This document shows positions 1 through 10,236 of a DNA stretch of 64,000 nt, piece after piece. Source of the stretch: JACVRW01 sp963771715 (lineage in GTDB: Bacteria; Actinomycetota; Thermoleophilia; Solirubrobacterales; Thermoleophilaceae). The number at the start of each line of letters is the position of its first letter. Positions within the stretch are counted from its first letter, which is position 1. Position numbers and translations under genes: made by a program. A model generated the notes under the pieces. That model had not been told where the DNA came from and did not search any database. It saw nothing but the letters and a program-made list of their open reading frames with translations. The DNA is taken from positions 127,081 through 191,080 of the forward strand of contig CAVYUQ010000016.1 in the NCBI GenBank assembly GCA_963771715.1, given 5' to 3'.

Positions 1-1480
1 GAGAGGGCAAGGCCGAGCGTGCGCCATGACCGGTCCGCCAGCCACTCGCCCGCCGCGTGCACGCGCGGGTGCCGGCGCAGGGCCGCGATTCTGCCGCCGC
101 CCGGAGTGGGCGCGCGCCGGAAGCGGACGAGCGCGGCGAAGCCCGCGGAGAGCGCGCATCCGAGCGCGAGCACGATGCCGACCACGAGGAGCGCGCCGAA
201 GCCGCGCACCATCGGGACGGGCGACAGCAGCAGCACGAGGAAGCCGGTGGCGGTGGCGAGCCCGGCGGTGAGGATCGTGGGCCCGCCGGCCACCGCCGCC
301 GCGACGGCCGGCTCCGGCTCGCCGCGCTCCGTGGCCTCGTTGAATCTCGCCTGGAACTGGATCGCGTAGTCGACGGCGAGGCCGATCAGCACCGGAAGCG
401 CCGCGATCGAGGCCATCGTCAGGTCCCGCCGGCGACCGACAGCGCTCCGAACGTCATCGCGGCGGCGGCGAGCGCCAGCGCGAGCGGCAGCAGGCGCAGC
501 CGCGAGCTGAACACGAGCGCCAGCGTCGCGGCCATCAGGACCAGCGCCGCGCCGAGGAGCACGAAGATCGCGCGCTGGACCGCGTCGGCGAGCCCGGCCG
601 CCACCACGGGCACGCCAGTCACGACGTAACGCGCGCCCTTGCGCGGCTTGAACACCTTCTCGCCGGTGGCCGTCCGGATCGAGCGCGATCGCGCGATCGC
701 GCTCCGAGTCGCTCAGGCCCGGCCGCAGGCGGATCGAGATCAGCGCGGAGTTCTTGGACGGGAACAGGTACGCGAAGCGCGACTTGGGCACGCCCGGCTC
801 GCCCGCGGTCCGGTCGAACACGAGCGTGGACACGAACGTCGGGTCGTCGATCTCGGCACCCCGCCGATGCCGTATCTGAGCGCGGTCCTGAACGCATCGT
901 TGATGAACTTGGCCCTCACCGCCTCCGCCGCCGACGCCGCCAGCCGCTCCTGCTCGGCCCGCGAATCGCCGCGCCGCTTCGAGAGCCGCCGCGTCGCCTC
1001 GGCGGCCTGCGCCGCCTCCGCCCGCGAGCGCTCGTCCCTCCGGATGAACTCGCCGCGGATCTGGTTCACGGCGGTGTTGATGAACGTCCCCGGCCCGTAG
1101 ACCACCTTCGCCGGGTCGAGCTCGGCGATCTCGCGGCAGACCGGTGGCAGGCTGCCCAGCCCCTTCTTGTTGTCGGGCACCCTCCCGCTGAGGCAGCCCT
1201 CGAGGCGGATGAGCCGCAGGAGGTCGGGGGTGAGGACGGTCCTGGTGAGCTCCCCGCGCACCAGCACGAGGACGGCCTCGTCGCCGAAGTCGCGCTTGAA
1301 GCGGTCGGTGTCCTTGAACGTGTCGGAGTCGCGGTCCACGAGCGTCTCCGTGGCGGCGCTCGGCTCGAGCCGGAGCGCCAGCGCGGCGCCGCCCAGCGCC
1401 AGCACCGCGGTGACTCCCAGCACCACGAGCGGACGCCGGGTCACGGCCCCCACGAGCCGTCGAAGCACGCGCTCGATCAC
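1..1480 (-). CDS. MMPL/RND-family exporter, 3' end beyond the window, frame-disrupted
   Basis: Inner-membrane lipid/hydrophobe exporter of the RND superfamily (MMPL/HpnN type). The N-terminus has a basic start followed by a first membrane segment (residues 17-37) and then a large extracytoplasmic loop. After the loop several hydrophobic segments follow, including the typical RND stretch LIGLAVDYAIQFQARFNEA read on the minus strand near 405-345. Three single-base frameshifts, near 865, 683 and 424, break the frame; codon bias is intact on each side, so sequencing error is likely. It is the last visible gene of the Mce operon, 67 bases after the final MCE gene, which suggests work on the same lipid substrate. 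The C-terminus lies outside the window. Confidence 0.8.
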
Positions 1481-1547
1481 GCAGTCAGCTTAGGAGAGCG
1501 GGCGTGCGCAAGCGGCGGGCGGTGCCCGCTGCGCAGCGATGGGCTCT

Positions 1548-3052
1548 TCAGGGCAGCGGTTCCACGTGCGGGTAGCGGCCCGACTGGCCGACGACGCGGC
1601 CGAGCGGGGCCTGCTCGACGCACGGCGGCGCCCGGCCCTCGTTGCCGGTGCCGATCCCGAACACGAAGCGCTGGATCTCGTTGGCCAGCCGCTCGCTGAG
1701 GTTCTCGTTCGGCGGCGGCGGAGACGGCGTGGGGTTCGACGTGCAGAGGTAGTCGCCGAACACCGGCAGGGGCTGCCCCTGGGCGAGCCGGTCGTAGGCG
1801 CCGGGCTCCGAGTACGGGTTGTAGCGGTTCGTGCCGAGCCGGTTCTGATAGCCGGTCATGATCTCGGGGTTCAGCGGGTTCATCACGCGCAGGTAGTGAA
1901 GGCCCGTGGGGCTCGCGAAGCCGGGTCCCACGGCCTGAGTCACCGCCGAGTCGTTGCCGAAGAAGGCGGTGATCTCGCGCCTGTACAGGCCCAGGTAGTC
2001 CACGATCGGCGTCAGCTCGCGCAGGAACGGGTCGAGCCGCGCGAGCAGCGGCCGCGTGTTGTCGAGCACCTCCTCGGTGGCGGGGAGGCCGCGCCGCGAC
2101 ACGCGCACGAGCGGGGCGAGGTCCTGGAAGAAGCCGCGCAGGTCCGGCGCGAGCCGGTCCAGGTCGATCAGCGTCGGCGAGAGCTGGCGGGCGGCCGGCC
2201 GCAGCTGCGTGATCAGCGGGTTGGCCTCGTTGGCGAACTCGCGTCACGCGCTCGCGTCGTCGCGCGGCTCTCGCGCAGGAAGGTCGGGAACACGACGAAG
2301 GTGTCGGCGAGCTGCGCGTCGCGGCTCGCGATCGCCTCCCAGGTGCGGTTCGAGTTCCGGATCAGCTCGCGCAGCTGGCCCTTGCGCTCGGTGAGCGCGG
2401 CGAAGACCTCGCCGGTGTCGCGGATGAGCCCCCGGGTGGCCGTGCTCTGGACGCGCAGCACGCGCAGCACCTCGTCGGTCTCCTCGGCGAACGGCGTCAG
2501 GTGCGCGAGCGCCGCGCTGATCTCGCCCGCCCGCCCGCGCGCCGCGATCCCCTGCTGGTCGAACCAGGTCGAGAAGCGCTGGCGCGTGACCGGGTCGAAG
2601 GTGCGCAGGATCTCGTCGAGCTGGACCGTGTCCGCGACCTGGCCGCGCGGCAGCTCGCCGCCGTCGTCGAGCAGGGGCCCGCGCCGCGATCGCCCGGGCG
2701 ACAGCTCGACGTAGGTCTCGCCCAGAAGCGTCTTCTGGCGCAGGATCGCCCGCGTGTCGCGCGGGAGCGGCGCGTAGCGGGCGTCGATCTCGATGATCGT
2801 GTCGGTGAGCCCCGTCTTCTCGTTCGGCGTGCGCGTCTTCACCTCGCCGACGGGCACGCCGGAGATCCGGACGTCTGCCTCCTGCGCCAGCTGGGTCGCC
2901 TCGGGGAACTCGACCGTCACGCGGTAGCCCTCCGGCTGGAGCGGCACCGCGCCGCCGAAGCTCAGCCACAGGAACACGAGGATCCCGAAGCAGGACAGCG
3001 TGAACGCCACCATGGCGAGGATCCGGCCGATGCTTGGGGTCTGCTTGATCAT
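1548..3052 (-). CDS. MCE family protein (sixth in operon), one frameshift
   Basis: Substrate-binding MCE protein of an Mce lipid importer. A single N-terminal membrane anchor (about residues 9-31) precedes the MCE domain (about 40-118, with VRISGVPVGEV), a long helical region and a Pro-rich C-terminus with Cys residues. A frameshift near 2240 separates the N-terminal 270 residues from the C-terminal part, which resumes in another frame and ends at 1548. The start overlaps the stop of the preceding MCE gene by four bases (ATGA), so translation is probably coupled. By family knowledge six such proteins form a hexameric tunnel with MlaE-type permeases; which lipid is carried cannot be read from the sequence. 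Confidence 0.85.
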
Positions 3053-4422
3053 GGCGGGAGCTCGTCAGGCGGGTTGTTGGGGCAGTTCTCGCTCTCGGGC
3101 GGCAGGTTCAGCAGCTGCGTGGGCACGCCGAGCTGCGGGTTGGCGATCACGATCTGCTCGAGCGAGTTGTAGGTCGAGCAGCCCACGAGGACGATGCCGC
3201 GGCGGACCGGCCCGTGCGCGTCCTGGAGCGCCCACAGGGTCGCCCCCGCGTGTGCGCCCCAGCCGCTCCAGAACAGGAACGGCTCGGTCGCTCCGGGCGG
3301 GTTGTAGGCGAGCGTGTTGAAGAAGTGGTTGAGCACCTCGAAGCTGCGCGTCAGGCGCGGTGTGACCACCGCGAGGTCCTCGCTCGCCCGGCGCAGGTCC
3401 CGCACCGTGGGCTGCACGTCGCGCGCGAACGGCCGGATCTGGTCGCGGATGATCGGCGTCGTCTCTTCGAAGAAGGGGCGCGTCTTGCGCAGCGCGGGCG
3501 CGAGCTCGCGGGCGAACGGCCTGAGCCGCTGGAGCGCCGGGCCGAGCTCGTCGGCCAGTGCGCCCGCCTTCGTGAGCGTCGTCTCGGTCTGCGACAGCGC
3601 GCCCGGGAACTCGCGCAGGGCCGCGCGCAGGGAGTCCTCCTCCGAGGCGAAGGCCTCGAAGTTGGCGTTCGCCGAGTCCACCAGCGACGCGAGCTGGTCG
3701 TCGCGCCGCGCGAGCGCCGTCGACAGCTCCTGGAAGTTGTGGATGACCCGCTTGATGTTGTGCCGGCGCTGGATCAGGAGGCGCGTGAAGCGCTCGCCGT
3801 CGCGCGCGGTCGGCTCGAAGCGCTTGAACGCCTCGCGCAGGTCCTGCTCGGCCGTCTGGTCGTAGCGCCCCGCGCTGCCGCTCTCCTCGTCGTCGAAGGC
3901 GGTGCCGCCCGCGTTCAGGAGGATGCGCAGGTAGTCGCGCGTGTCGCCGTCGAGCGAAGCGAGGATCTCGTCGGCGTTCACGTCCGGCAGCGTGTTCGCG
4001 ACCCGGACGCGCCCGCCCTCCGGAAGGTCGCCGGCCTCGGCGGTGCCGGGGTCGAGCGCCAGGAACATGTCCTTCAGGCCGGTCTTGGGACGCAACAGCA
4101 CCGTGGCGTCGCGATGAACCGGCTTGTACTCGTCGCGGATCCGCATCACGACGACCGCGCGTCCCTCCTCGAGCGTCACCTTGCCGACATCGCCGACCTT
4201 GACGCCGGCGACGTTCACGGTCTGCCCCTGGCCGGGCACGACCGCCTGCGAGGTGGGCAGCTCGACCTCCACCTCGTAGAAGTCGGTCCCCAGCACCGGG
4301 ACCCACGCCGGCAGGTAGAAGCGCTGGTTGGACAGGATGTAGCCGCCGATCCCGAGCGAGATCACGAGAAGGGCGAGCAGCGCCACGAACACCGGCAGCT
4401 GCTTCTTGATCTGGCGCATCAT
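3049..4422 (-). CDS. MCE family protein (fifth in operon)
   Basis: MCE protein of about 457 residues. It starts MMRQIKKQLPVF with a membrane helix at about residues 8-30, then the MCE domain (about 45-125, VNVAGVKVGDVGKV), a long amphipathic helical segment and a C-terminal region with two Cys. The ATG at 4422 is preferred over an upstream in-frame start because it overlaps the previous gene's stop as ATGA and has a GGGGCGGG purine stretch upstream; a second ATG follows directly at 4419. It overlaps the next MCE gene by four bases. Role inferred from family and operon: one subunit of the lipid-shuttling MCE assembly. Confidence 0.88.
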   Translation of the reverse strand: MMRQIKKQLPVFVALLALLVISLGIGGYILSNQRFYLPAWVPVLGTDFYEVEVELPTSQAVVPGQGQTVNVAGVKVGDVGKVTLEEGRAVVVMRIRDEYKPVHRDATVLLRPKTGLKDMFLALDPGTAEAGDLPEGGRVRVANTLPDVNADEILASLDGDTRDYLRILLNAGGTAFDDEESGSAGRYDQTAEQDLREAFKRFEPTARDGERFTRLLIQRRHNIKRVIHNFQELSTALARRDDQLASLVDSANANFEAFASEEDSLRAALREFPGALSQTETTLTKAGALADELGPALQRLRPFARELAPALRKTRPFFEETTPIIRDQIRPFARDVQPTVRDLRRASEDLAVVTPRLTRSFEVLNHFFNTLAYNPPGATEPFLFWSGWGAHAGATLWALQDAHGPVRRGIVLVGCSTYNSLEQIVIANPQLGVPTQLLNLPPESENCPNNPPDELPP

Positions 4423-5879
4423 GGGCCCGCCCCGATCTGCGCGGCGTTCAGGTCCGGCGGCGCCTGGCGGTGACACTGCTCGTTGGGCCGGTAGGGCGCC
4501 TTCGGGCCGCGGGCCGGCCTGGTCCCGAGCGGCGGCGCCGCGGCCGAGCCGAACAGGCCCTCGCGGAAGTTGCCGACCGGCGGGGTCTGCACGCGGTGGC
4601 CGCCGCCGGCCGACTGGAAGCGCGTGTACGACCCGTTGCCGTCGAAGTTGCCGGACTCGCCGGAGAGCCCCACCATCGTCTGGAAGAACTCCTGGTAGTT
4701 CTTGATGCCGGTCGACAGCGCGCCGTCGTCGATGCGGGTCTCGCCGGTCGGGAGGATGACCTCGAGCTGGCAGCGGTTGAAGAGGTCGAGCACGGGCAGG
4801 AAGTCGACCTGGCCGTCGGTGAACTCCGCGAAGTCGTCCACCGCGGGCTGGAGCTCGTCGACGAGGCCCTGCAGCTCGGACGGACGGAGCAGCGCGCGCG
4901 TCTGGTGGATCCAGGGGAAGCCCGCGTCCAGCGTGGCGGGCGTCTCGCGGACGCCGGGGATCATCTCGAGCGCCCAGGCGCGGGTGGGCGGGAAGGCGGC
5001 GTTCAGCGAGTCGAGCGTCGGGTTGGCGGCCTCGAGCACGCGCGGAAGTAGCCGGATCGTCTGGCGCAGGTTCGAGCTCTCGGTCGCGAGCGCTCGCATC
5101 GTGACGTTGAAGTTCGTGATGAGGTCCTTGAGCGTGGCCTCGTTCCTCGACAGGGCGGCGAAGACGCGCTGCTGCCCGGAGATCAGCTTCGAAAGGTCGC
5201 GCGCCTCGATGCCGAGCAGCGCCTCGTTGACCACGGCGCCGCCGCGCAGCGCCTCCGCCGAGTACTCGAGCGAGTCGTTCAGCGCCTTCCCCGCGGTCTC
5301 GCCGCGGGTGTCCTCGTCCTGGTCGTCGTCCTCGCCCGGCAGGGGCTCCGCGTTCAGCGAGCCGCCGAAGCCGATCAGGAGCTTGCGGAGGTCGGCGCGG
5401 GTGTCGGACCTGAGCGCGCCGAGGACCTGGTCGATCTGGACGGGCGCCGAGGTCTGCGACGCCGGGATCGTGGAGCCGCTGTGCACCTCGGGCGCCTCCG
5501 GCGTGCCGGGATGGATGTCGAAGAAGAGGTTGCCCTCGAAGAAGATGCGCGGCCGCACCTTGATCCGCGCGTCGCGGTGGATCGGGAGCGCGTCGTCCTT
5601 GAGCTTCATGGTCACGGTGATCGCGGGCGAGTCGCCTCCCACCGGCTCGACCCCCGAGACCCTGCCCACGTCCACGCCGGCGATCCGCACGGCCTGGCCC
5701 TTGTGGATCGGCGGCGCGTTCTCGAAGCGCGCCTTCAGCTCGTACGGCTTGGTGAACGGGATGTCCTTGGTGAAGGCGAGGAAGGTGGTGATCAGGATCA
5801 GCACGAGCGCGATCAGGCCCACCCGGAGCGGGGAGAAGCGGCCCGCGCCGCGGTTCGCGCCCGTCATCGCGCGCTTCAT
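4419..5879 (-). CDS. MCE family protein (fourth in operon)
   Basis: MCE protein of 486 residues. The chosen start (MKRAMTGANRGAG) overlaps the preceding stop as ATGA; the open frame extends 41 codons further upstream but only into the preceding gene. A membrane anchor lies at about residues 18-38, the MCE domain at about 45-125 (VRIAGVDVGRVSGVEPV), followed by a helical domain containing an acidic insert (GEDDDQDEDTRGE, about residue 195) and a Pro-rich C-terminus. The acidic insert is not seen in the five sister proteins. Likely one of the non-identical subunits of the MCE ring or tunnel. Confidence 0.88.
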   Translation of the reverse strand: MKRAMTGANRGAGRFSPLRVGLIALVLILITTFLAFTKDIPFTKPYELKARFENAPPIHKGQAVRIAGVDVGRVSGVEPVGGDSPAITVTMKLKDDALPIHRDARIKVRPRIFFEGNLFFDIHPGTPEAPEVHSGSTIPASQTSAPVQIDQVLGALRSDTRADLRKLLIGFGGSLNAEPLPGEDDDQDEDTRGETAGKALNDSLEYSAEALRGGAVVNEALLGIEARDLSKLISGQQRVFAALSRNEATLKDLITNFNVTMRALATESSNLRQTIRLLPRVLEAANPTLDSLNAAFPPTRAWALEMIPGVRETPATLDAGFPWIHQTRALLRPSELQGLVDELQPAVDDFAEFTDGQVDFLPVLDLFNRCQLEVILPTGETRIDDGALSTGIKNYQEFFQTMVGLSGESGNFDGNGSYTRFQSAGGGHRVQTPPVGNFREGLFGSAAAPPLGTRPARGPKAPYRPNEQCHRQAPPDLNAAQIGAGP

Positions 5880-7333
5880 GGCGCCACCCCCGCGCTCGAG
5901 ACCGACGGCCCGTCCTGCCCGTCGGTCTTCGTGCCCTGGTTGCCCGGCACGTTCCCGACCACGGTCTGGCCGCGCGCGTAGCGCTCGTTGCCGGGCTGGC
6001 ACTCGCGCTCCTGGCCCGGCGCCGCGGTGTTGGGGTAGGGCGTCAGGTGGGCGTGGTTCTCGACCTGAGGGCCGTTCGCCAGGGCGTCAGAGGGCAGGCC
6101 CTCGTTGTTGGGGCCGAAGACGTTCGAGCTGCGCAGCGTCGGCGCGGCCACGACCATGAAGCGCTGCCAGGTCCCGTTGGGGTCGCCGTCCGAGAGCAGG
6201 CTGGCCGCGTTGCGGAACCAGAGCGTGCCGAAGTTGCACACGGTCTGTGCCGGGGTCAGGAAGTTGAGCGTCGGCCGCAGCGACGACGACAGCCGGGTCA
6301 GCTGGTCGATCCCCTGGCGCACCATCGGGTCGTCCGAGAACTCCGCCAGCGCCTCGAACACGTCGGCCAGGTCCTCGTTCATCTGCTTTGTGCGCGGCAG
6401 CACCTCGCTTCCGGCCTCGAAGGCGCTTGCGAGGATGGGTGCGGCGTGCGGCAGCACGGCCACGCCCGGCCGCAGCTCGCGGAAGAACGCGGTCTGGTTG
6501 CGGATGAACGGGCGCTGGAGCGGGAAGTCTCGAATCGCGACCTCCTCCGTCGGCGGCCCCTCGCTGATCGTCTCCTGGAGGAACGGCCGCGCGATGCCGG
6601 CGAGCGCGGTGAAGGCGATGTCGAGGTTCACGAACAGCGCCGCCTGCTCCTCCGCGACGGGCGCCGCCTCCTCGGCCGCGTCGCCGAGCTCGTTGAAGAA
6701 GCGGCCCAGGTTCGTCTCGCGCGAGGACAGGTTGCGCATTACCGGCTCCAGGTCCCGAAGCAGCGGGACGAAGGCCTCGATCGCCGTGTTGAGGTCCTGC
6801 CCGCGGCCCGCCAAGCCGCCGCCGTAGCCGTCGAGCGAGTCGCGCTGGCCCACGCGGGCGGGCGCGTCGAACATGTTGAAGAACTCGTCGAGCTCCACGG
6901 AGGGCCGGATGGCCTCCACGGGGATCACGGAGCCCGCCGCGAGCGCGTTGCCGCCCTCGGCGCCCGGGTCCAGCTCGACGTACTTGAGGCCGAGGGCCGA
7001 GCGCGGACGCACGCGCAGCCTGGAGGCGGCCGGCAGCGGCTCGAGCCCCTTGTCGAGCTTCATGGTCACGTGGGCGTAGGTGGAGCCGTCCTCGCGCCGC
7101 CGCGGCTCGATGTCGGAGATGAGGCCCACGCGCGCGCCGCCGATCCGCACCTCGAACCCGCGCACGAGCTGAGCGGCGTTCGGGAGGTTCGCCTTCAGGT
7201 CGTAGGTCGGCACGAAGGGCAGGCCCGAGGTCGCGTTGTACGAGAGGAACACGGCGACGATCGTCACGAGCACGGTCACCGCGCCGACGAGCACCGGGCT
7301 CGCGGTCAGGGCGGCTCCGGAGCGGCGGCTCAT
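5876..7333 (-). CDS. MCE family protein (third in operon)
   Basis: MCE protein of 485 residues: N-terminal anchor at about residues 12-32, MCE domain at about 40-125 (VRIGGARVGLISDIEP), long helical region, then a polar C-terminus. The start overlaps the upstream gene by four bases (ATGA). It is an intact frame among damaged neighbours. Inferred role: subunit of the Mce lipid transport complex, anchored in the membrane and projecting into the cell envelope. Confidence 0.88.
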   Translation of the reverse strand: MSRRSGAALTASPVLVGAVTVLVTIVAVFLSYNATSGLPFVPTYDLKANLPNAAQLVRGFEVRIGGARVGLISDIEPRRREDGSTYAHVTMKLDKGLEPLPAASRLRVRPRSALGLKYVELDPGAEGGNALAAGSVIPVEAIRPSVELDEFFNMFDAPARVGQRDSLDGYGGGLAGRGQDLNTAIEAFVPLLRDLEPVMRNLSSRETNLGRFFNELGDAAEEAAPVAEEQAALFVNLDIAFTALAGIARPFLQETISEGPPTEEVAIRDFPLQRPFIRNQTAFFRELRPGVAVLPHAAPILASAFEAGSEVLPRTKQMNEDLADVFEALAEFSDDPMVRQGIDQLTRLSSSLRPTLNFLTPAQTVCNFGTLWFRNAASLLSDGDPNGTWQRFMVVAAPTLRSSNVFGPNNEGLPSDALANGPQVENHAHLTPYPNTAAPGQERECQPGNERYARGQTVVGNVPGNQGTKTDGQDGPSVSSAGVAP

Positions 7334-8808
7334 TCGCCCTCTCCCAGGAGGTAGTCGAGCATCGGCTCCTTCTCGCCCAGGCCCGGCGAGCCCTCGCGGG
7401 CCCGCCGCTGGAGCGCCTCGAGCCCGGCCTCGCGCTCACGGGCGCGCTGCGGGTCGGACGCGGGGCCGAGCAGGTCCTGGAGCAGCGTGCCCGTGGGCGG
7501 GACACTGCCGCCGCCGGAGCCCTTCTCCGGCTCCGGAGCGAGCCGCGCCTCGAGGCCGCTCGCGGCGCCCGCGGTCTCGAGGCCGCTCGTGAAGTTCGCC
7601 GTGCAGGCGACGCCGGTGCCGACGGTCGCGTACTCCGTGCAGGTGTTGGTCACGAGCCCGGCGCGCAGGTAGTGGCCGAGCTCGTCGAAGCCGTTGGTGG
7701 AGAGCGCCAGGTAGTAGAGGAAGTCGTTGAGACGCTCGATCGCGCCCGTCTCCTCGAGGCTCGCGGTGAGCTCGTCGAGGTCCACGGACACCGGCGCGAG
7801 CTGCTTGCCGAGGCGGCCGAGGTCCTGGATCAGCGGGCGCGCGCGGATCAGGGCCGGGCGGCCGCGCTCGAGCGCGTCGCCGAGGCTCGGGAACGACTCA
7901 CGCGAGGCGTCGGCCAGCGTGCCCTGCGCGCGGATCAGCCGTCCCAGGTCGGGCGCGGCGGCCCCGAGGTCGGCGAGCAGCGGCGTGCCCTCGTCCGTGA
8001 GCCCCTCGAGGTCCACCATGAGGAGGCGCAGCTCGCGGAGGAAGGCGGGGAGCCGGTCGATCCCGCGGGCGATGTCCACGCGGCGCTCGGCCGAGGCCTC
8101 GCCGGTCTCGTTTGCGGCAACGATGAAGTGCGCGAAGCGCTCCCGCTCGCGCGACAGCGGGGCCAGCGCGCGGTCCGAGTCCGCCGCCAGCCTGGCCAGC
8201 GCGCGGTTCTGCCCGGCGAGGATCGCGAGCACCTCGTCCGTCTCCCGCAGCGCGGGATTCGCGCGGTGGATGACCTCATTGAGGTCCTCGCCCCGGCCCG
8301 CGAGGCCGGTGCCGAGCTCGTTCAGCAGGATCGCGAAGCGCTGCCGGTAGGGCAGCCGCAGGATGCTGTTGAGCAGGTCCAGGTCGACGGGCGAGCTGGT
8401 GTTGGCGACCGGGAGCAGGCGCTCGCCCTTGCCGTCGCCGTCCTCGATGACCTGGAGGTCCCTCTCGTCCGAGCTGCCCGGCTCGCACTCCACGAACTTC
8501 TCGCCGATCAGGCCCTGGAGCCGGATGATGCACTCCGCATCCTCCTTGAACGGCACGAAGCCCTGGTCGTCGATCCGAAGCGTGACCGCGGCCTGCTTCT
8601 CGGGCGTGACGTCCATGTCCGAGATCACGCCCACCGGCGCGCCGGCGATCTTCACGTCCTCGCCGGGCACGAGCGTGGACGCGTTGTCGAAGATCGCGCG
8701 CACGAAGTAGTGGTCCCTCGCGTCCTCGTCCGTGGCCTCGCGCACGATGCCGATCACGATCCAGGGCAGGATCGCCACGATCAGGCCGAGGTAGACGAAC
8801 CTCCTCAT
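7330..8808 (-). CDS. MCE family protein (second in operon)
   Basis: MCE protein of 492 residues with a very short cytoplasmic N-terminus (MRRFVYLGLIV) leading straight into the membrane helix (about 4-22). The MCE domain (about 35-120) includes VKIAGAPVGVISDMDV. Two Cys occur near the end of the MCE region (ECIIRL, VECEPG) and two more near residue 395, which could form disulfides outside the cell. The C-terminal tail is rich in Glu and Gly. It overlaps both neighbours by four bases. Confidence 0.88.
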   Translation of the reverse strand: MRRFVYLGLIVAILPWIVIGIVREATDEDARDHYFVRAIFDNASTLVPGEDVKIAGAPVGVISDMDVTPEKQAAVTLRIDDQGFVPFKEDAECIIRLQGLIGEKFVECEPGSSDERDLQVIEDGDGKGERLLPVANTSSPVDLDLLNSILRLPYRQRFAILLNELGTGLAGRGEDLNEVIHRANPALRETDEVLAILAGQNRALARLAADSDRALAPLSRERERFAHFIVAANETGEASAERRVDIARGIDRLPAFLRELRLLMVDLEGLTDEGTPLLADLGAAAPDLGRLIRAQGTLADASRESFPSLGDALERGRPALIRARPLIQDLGRLGKQLAPVSVDLDELTASLEETGAIERLNDFLYYLALSTNGFDELGHYLRAGLVTNTCTEYATVGTGVACTANFTSGLETAGAASGLEARLAPEPEKGSGGGSVPPTGTLLQDLLGPASDPQRAREREAGLEALQRRAREGSPGLGEKEPMLDYLLGEGE

Positions 8809-10121
8809 GGGCCGGGTGGGGTGTCGTCGGGGTCGCAGCCCTCCGCGGCGATCGGAGCGGAGCCGTCGGGCGGCGGCTGAACGGAGCCGCCGGGGCAGTG
8901 GCGCAGGATGCCGCGCTCGAAGCCCTCGAGCCGCTGCTGCGGCGGCAGCGCCTCGAGCGTGTTGTCCGCGTTGCGGCGAGCGGGGCTGAAGACGGGCATG
9001 ACGCGGGCGTAGTGGCCGTTGGCGTCGTAGTAGGCCGCGACCTGGCCGAACTTCGTGAACCAGCCGGCCAGGTCGGGGGTGTAGAGGCGCGCGTACGAGA
9101 TCACCGGCTGCGCCTCGTCGAGCGCGCGGATCGCGCGCGGGAAGACGGACGCGGTGAGCGCGGCGAGCCGTGGCTGCTTCGACGTGAGCTCGATCAGGTC
9201 GTTGTTCGCGCCCGGCTGGCGGATCAGCGTCCGCAGGTCGGCGATCGTCGGCTTCAGGTCCGCGACCAGCGGGCGGAGCTCGCGGAAGAAGGGCGCGAGC
9301 CTGCGCGTGGCGGGCTTCGACTCCTCCACCAGCAGCTCGAGGTCGTCGAGCGTCGTGCGCAGGTTCACGAAGGTCGTATTGGCCTTGCGGAAGGTGCCCG
9401 GCAGCAGCTCCAGGGCACGCTGAAGCGACACGCTCTCGTCGCCGATCGCGTCCATCGCCGCGCTGGTGTTCACCACGAGGCCGGCCAGGTCGTCGCGGCG
9501 CTCCGCGATCGCGCCGACGGTGGCCGCGCCGTCCTTGAGGAAGCGCTCGAGCACGGCCTGGTCGAGCGCCAGCTCGTCCACCAGCCGCGTCGTGCCCGAC
9601 AGGAAGGGGGCGAAGTACCTGGTGCTCTCCCCCGCCTCGAGGCCTCGGCCGTCGTACCAGTCGCCGTAGCCGCGGATGAGGTTGCGGAGGCCCTGGCGCG
9701 TGTCGGTGTCCAGCGTGTTGAAGAGCACGTCGAGGTCCACCGGGGCGGACGTGTCGTCGACCCCGATCCTGCCGCCGTCCTCGATGCGGCCGGCGCTGTT
9801 CGGCCCCGGCTTCAGCGAGACGTAGCGGTTCGCGATGCCCGACAGCGAGGTGGCGCGGATTGTGGCGCTCGAGCCCTCGTGGAGCGGCGCGAAGGGCTCA
9901 CCCACCTCCATCGTCACAACGGCGTTCGCCGAGTCGTCGAGCTCGATCTCGGCGATCGTGCCCACGGGCTGACCGCCCACGCGCACCTGGTTGCCGGGCA
10001 CGAGCTGGCCGGCGTTCTCGAAGACGGCCTTGACCTTGTACGAGTCGCCGCCCCCGAACATCGCGAGGGCGGCCAGCGCCACGGCTGCGATCAGCGCCGC
10101 GGTCGCAAGAATCCGAGCCAC
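8805..10121 (-). CDS. MCE family protein (first in operon)
   Basis: First of six MCE proteins, about 438 residues from the GTG at 10121 (VARILATAALIAAV), which places the membrane helix at residues 3-20. An in-frame TTG at 10184 would add 21 residues (MDSKKREGRTREPL), but those codons lack the strong G/C third-position bias of the rest, so I prefer the shorter form. The MCE domain (VRVGGQPVGTIAEIEL) spans about residues 28-110 and is followed by helices. It lies 115 bases after the ATPase gene, a gap containing a perfect stem-loop, and overlaps the second MCE gene by four bases. Confidence 0.83.
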   Translation of the reverse strand: MARILATAALIAAVALAALAMFGGGDSYKVKAVFENAGQLVPGNQVRVGGQPVGTIAEIELDDSANAVVTMEVGEPFAPLHEGSSATIRATSLSGIANRYVSLKPGPNSAGRIEDGGRIGVDDTSAPVDLDVLFNTLDTDTRQGLRNLIRGYGDWYDGRGLEAGESTRYFAPFLSGTTRLVDELALDQAVLERFLKDGAATVGAIAERRDDLAGLVVNTSAAMDAIGDESVSLQRALELLPGTFRKANTTFVNLRTTLDDLELLVEESKPATRRLAPFFRELRPLVADLKPTIADLRTLIRQPGANNDLIELTSKQPRLAALTASVFPRAIRALDEAQPVISYARLYTPDLAGWFTKFGQVAAYYDANGHYARVMPVFSPARRNADNTLEALPPQQRLEGFERGILRHCPGGSVQPPPDGSAPIAAEGCDPDDTPPGP

Positions 10122-10210
10122 GGTCGAGCCCCGCTCACTCTGGAGCGGCTCGCGAGTCCTTCCCTCTCTTTTCTTCGAGTCCAAGCGCCGTCAATCGACC
10201 GACGCCTCCC

Positions 10211-10231
10211 ACGGCGCGTCCGACGCGCCGT
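10211..10231. other. perfect 9-bp stem-loop between ATPase and first MCE gene
   Basis: ACGGCGCGT and ACGCGCCGT form a perfect nine-base-pair stem with a three-base loop. There is no following T tract on the minus strand, so it is more likely an mRNA processing/stability structure or attenuator inside the operon than a full terminator. The function is inferred from position only. Confidence 0.5.
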
Positions 10232-10236
10232 CCTGA

